In this document: in pieces, positions 5,648 to 6,829 of the stretch
Numbering within the stretch: position 1 is the first letter of the stretch
How the letters are laid out: each line of letters starts with the position of its first letter
Assembly: GCA_030640485.1 (NCBI GenBank)
Contig: DAOWJG010000187.1
Location: 1-6,829, forward strand
Length of the DNA: 6,829 nt
DNA from: Dehalococcoidales bacterium
Lineage (GTDB): Bacteria > Chloroflexota > Dehalococcoidia > Dehalococcoidales > UBA5760
Reading direction: 5' to 3'
Notes under the pieces: generated by a model
Seen by the model: the letters and a program-made list of their open reading frames with translations, nothing else
What the model was told of the DNA's origin: nothing
Databases searched by the model: none
Translations under genes and position numbers: made by a program

Positions 5648-6230
5648 GCCGCATTTCCTTTCTGCCCTGGCTAAAGGCATCAATATTGAGTTGCTGAACC
5701 CCTGACGGTACGTGCTGAGAGATGATATCCTGCCAAACGCTAATCCTGAACGGTAGAAAAAGGGAGACACATCCCAGCAAGAACACATTAAGTGTTCTGA
5801 TGTTACCCAGTTCTCTTGCCCGGCTGGTGCCATTGATGAAGTAAATGCGCTCGGAGTGTCGCCCCAGGATATCGGTTATCTCTTCATCACTGGGATAACG
5901 CTCATCACCCAGATTAACAGAGAGTGGCCGGAGCGCATGGTTGTTGACGATGGCTATCGCTCCCGGTCGGAGGTAGTGACTCCATCTAGCTGCTTCCAGC
6001 TTCTCAAAGGCAACCATTATGTCAACCTCACCCGCCTTGATTAAGGGTGACCAGACCTTGCGGCCTAGGCGCACATGACTGACGACGCTACCCCCCCGCT
6101 GGGCCATGCCTAAGGTATCCGTTTTCTTGACATCGTATCCGGCAGCCAGGGCTACCTCACTGATTATGTTGCTGGCCAGAATGACCCCCTGACCACCCAC
6201 GCCGGTAATAAGCAAGTCAAACTTCTTCAC
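5634..6230 (-). CDS. iorB: Indolepyruvate:ferredoxin oxidoreductase, beta subunit (gamma-type domain)
   Basis: Small subunit of the cytoplasmic IorAB enzyme, which oxidatively decarboxylates aryl-pyruvates (from Trp, Phe, Tyr) with CoA to aryl-acetyl-CoA, CO2 and reduced ferredoxin. It has 198 residues, the usual size. The single pyruvate/ketoisovalerate oxidoreductase gamma-type domain opens with LLITGVGGQGVILASNII (6-23), continues with TDTLGMAQRGGSVVSHVRLG (37-56) and VDIMVAFEKLEAAR (69-82), and contains NIRTLNVFLLGCVS (143-156). The start is GTG 6228-6230: an in-frame TGA a few codons upstream excludes a longer form, and the ribosome site is weak (GAGG about 13 nt away). It begins 34 nt after the iorA stop and overlaps the aminotransferase start by 14 bp. 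The physical link to iorA and an aminotransferase is a common arrangement for amino-acid fermentation. Related enzymes acting on branched 2-oxo acids cannot be excluded. Confidence 0.94.
   Translation of the reverse strand: MKKFDLLITGVGGQGVILASNIISEVALAAGYDVKKTDTLGMAQRGGSVVSHVRLGRKVWSPLIKAGEVDIMVAFEKLEAARWSHYLRPGAIAIVNNHALRPLSVNLGDERYPSDEEITDILGRHSERIYFINGTSRARELGNIRTLNVFLLGCVSLFLPFRISVWQDIISQHVPSGVQQLNIDAFSQGRKEMRRVYL
5656..5661 (-). promoter_or_regulatory. Shine-Dalgarno of the aminotransferase, inside iorB
   Basis: AAAGGA lies 8 nt before GTG 5645-5647 and within the last codons of iorB. It supports the GTG start and the 14-bp gene overlap. Confidence 0.6.
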
Positions 6231-6264
6231 GGTGATTTTGCCGCCTCACTCTTAGATTACTTTT

Positions 6265-6829
6265 TTAAATTGACTTCGTAACCTCAACTTCAGGTTGCGA
6301 TATTATCGCCTGTCGGGGGCAAATCTGCTGACAAAGGCTACAGGCATCACCAACACATAAAGCAGCATCAATGTAAACCTGCCCGTTTTCACGCTGAATA
6401 GCAGGGCATCCAATAAGAAGGCAAATGTTACATTGGTTACATCTCTCGGTATCAATGGCTCTCGGTCCAGGGCGTTTTAGCACCTGCATTGCACAGACGC
6501 CACGGACGATAACCACGGAAAGCTCAGGACTATTCAAGGAACTCCTTAATGCGTCTCTAAGCCCTTCTATATTAAAGGCATCGATTACCTTAACATCACT
6601 ACCCCCTATACCCCGAACCAGGCTTTCCAGCTCCACCGCCCTGGTTTTTCTGCCCTGCGCCGAAATACCACTACCCGGGTGGTCTTGGTGGCCGGTCATG
6701 GCAGTGGTCCCGTTATCCAGGATTGCAACCGTTAACTGACCCTCATTATAGACGGCATCTACCAGAGGGGTTATACCAGAATGCAGGAACGTGGAATCCC
6801 CGATAATAGCAACTACCCTACTGTCGATA
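6265..6829 (-). CDS. iorA: Indolepyruvate:ferredoxin oxidoreductase, alpha subunit (C-terminal part; 5' end cut by window)
   Basis: Large catalytic subunit of IorAB; about 187 residues are visible of roughly 600. The open frame continues to the window end, so the ATG at 6697-6699 is internal and not the start. The thiamine-diphosphate domain is shown by VVAIIGDSTFLHSGITPLV, then DAVYNEGQLTVAILDNGTTA and MTGHQDHPG, the ThDP/Mg binding region. A linker domain follows (KVIDAFNIEGLRDALRSS). The C-terminus carries two 4Fe-4S ferredoxin motifs: CNQCNICLLIGCP (C-x2-C-x2-C-x4-CP) and CVGDACSLCQQICP (C-x4-C-x2-C-x3-CP). These pass electrons from the substrate to ferredoxin. The second cluster has four residues between its first two cysteines, where two is the bacterial-ferredoxin norm. 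The gene ends at TAA 6265-6267, 34 nt before iorB. It requires anaerobic or low-oxygen conditions, as the enzyme family is oxygen sensitive. Confidence 0.95.
   Translation of the reverse strand, partial: IDSRVVAIIGDSTFLHSGITPLVDAVYNEGQLTVAILDNGTTAMTGHQDHPGSGISAQGRKTRAVELESLVRGIGGSDVKVIDAFNIEGLRDALRSSLNSPELSVVIVRGVCAMQVLKRPGPRAIDTERCNQCNICLLIGCPAIQRENGQVYIDAALCVGDACSLCQQICPRQAIISQPEVEVTKSI

Noticed and set aside
5648..5833. Longer N-terminus for the aminotransferase
   Set aside because: The added 62 residues overlap iorB in another frame and match nothing in the family; the GTG at 5647 has a ribosome site and gives the standard N-terminus.
6265..6699. Stand-alone small ferredoxin-like protein starting at the ATG at 6699
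   Set aside because: The frame continues upstream to the window end and encodes the thiamine-diphosphate motif of IorA, so the ATG is internal.
1..6829. Mobile element, CRISPR or defence system
   Set aside because: No transposase, integrase, direct-repeat array, attachment site or toxin-antitoxin pair could be found; the genes are metabolic and co-directional.

Overview
All recognisable protein genes in this window read on the minus strand, so transcription runs from high to low coordinates. In transcription order: the C-terminal part of an indolepyruvate:ferredoxin oxidoreductase alpha subunit (iorA, cut by the window end), its beta/gamma-type subunit (iorB), a class I PLP aminotransferase overlapping the iorB end by 14 bp, a 125-bp gap, a small PaaI-like hotdog thioesterase, a gap of about 350 bp, a large AMP-forming acyl-CoA ligase, and two branched-chain amino-acid type ABC permeases, livH and livM (livM cut by the window start). 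No rRNA, tRNA, CRISPR array, transposase or phage gene is visible.

The gene set points to an anaerobic bacterium that uses amino acids or related carboxylic acids. IorAB is an oxygen-sensitive ferredoxin-linked enzyme that oxidatively decarboxylates aryl-pyruvates (and in some relatives branched 2-oxo acids) to acyl-CoA. The aminotransferase beside it can supply the 2-oxo acid from the amino acid. The thioesterase and ligase can interconvert free acids and CoA thioesters, and the Liv-type permeases can import amino acids or small carboxylates. G+C is moderate by eye, and GTG or TTG starts are frequent (iorB, aminotransferase and livH GTG; livM TTG). The overall look resembles uncultured anaerobic Chloroflexota or similar sediment bacteria, but this is an impression and not proof.

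The most interesting stretch is the long gap 3563-3914 upstream of the ligase. On the minus strand it holds, in order, a candidate sigma-70 promoter, a possible 20-codon leader ORF, a perfect 16-nt palindrome whose loop contains the stop codon of that ORF, and an intrinsic terminator about 60 nt before the ligase start. A segment beginning inside the palindrome (3706-3718) is complementary to the 5' arm and loop of the terminator (3635-3649): 13 base pairs with one 2-nt bulge. This is the geometry of a terminator/antiterminator switch controlling the ligase and the liv transporter genes. It matches no riboswitch or T-box class that I can recognise.

Two enzymes show departures from family core motifs: the ligase in its phosphate-binding loop and two other motifs, and the thioesterase in its usual HGG motif. 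The operons therefore probably form two transcription units: iorA-iorB-aminotransferase (perhaps with the thioesterase), and ligase-livH-livM under leader control.
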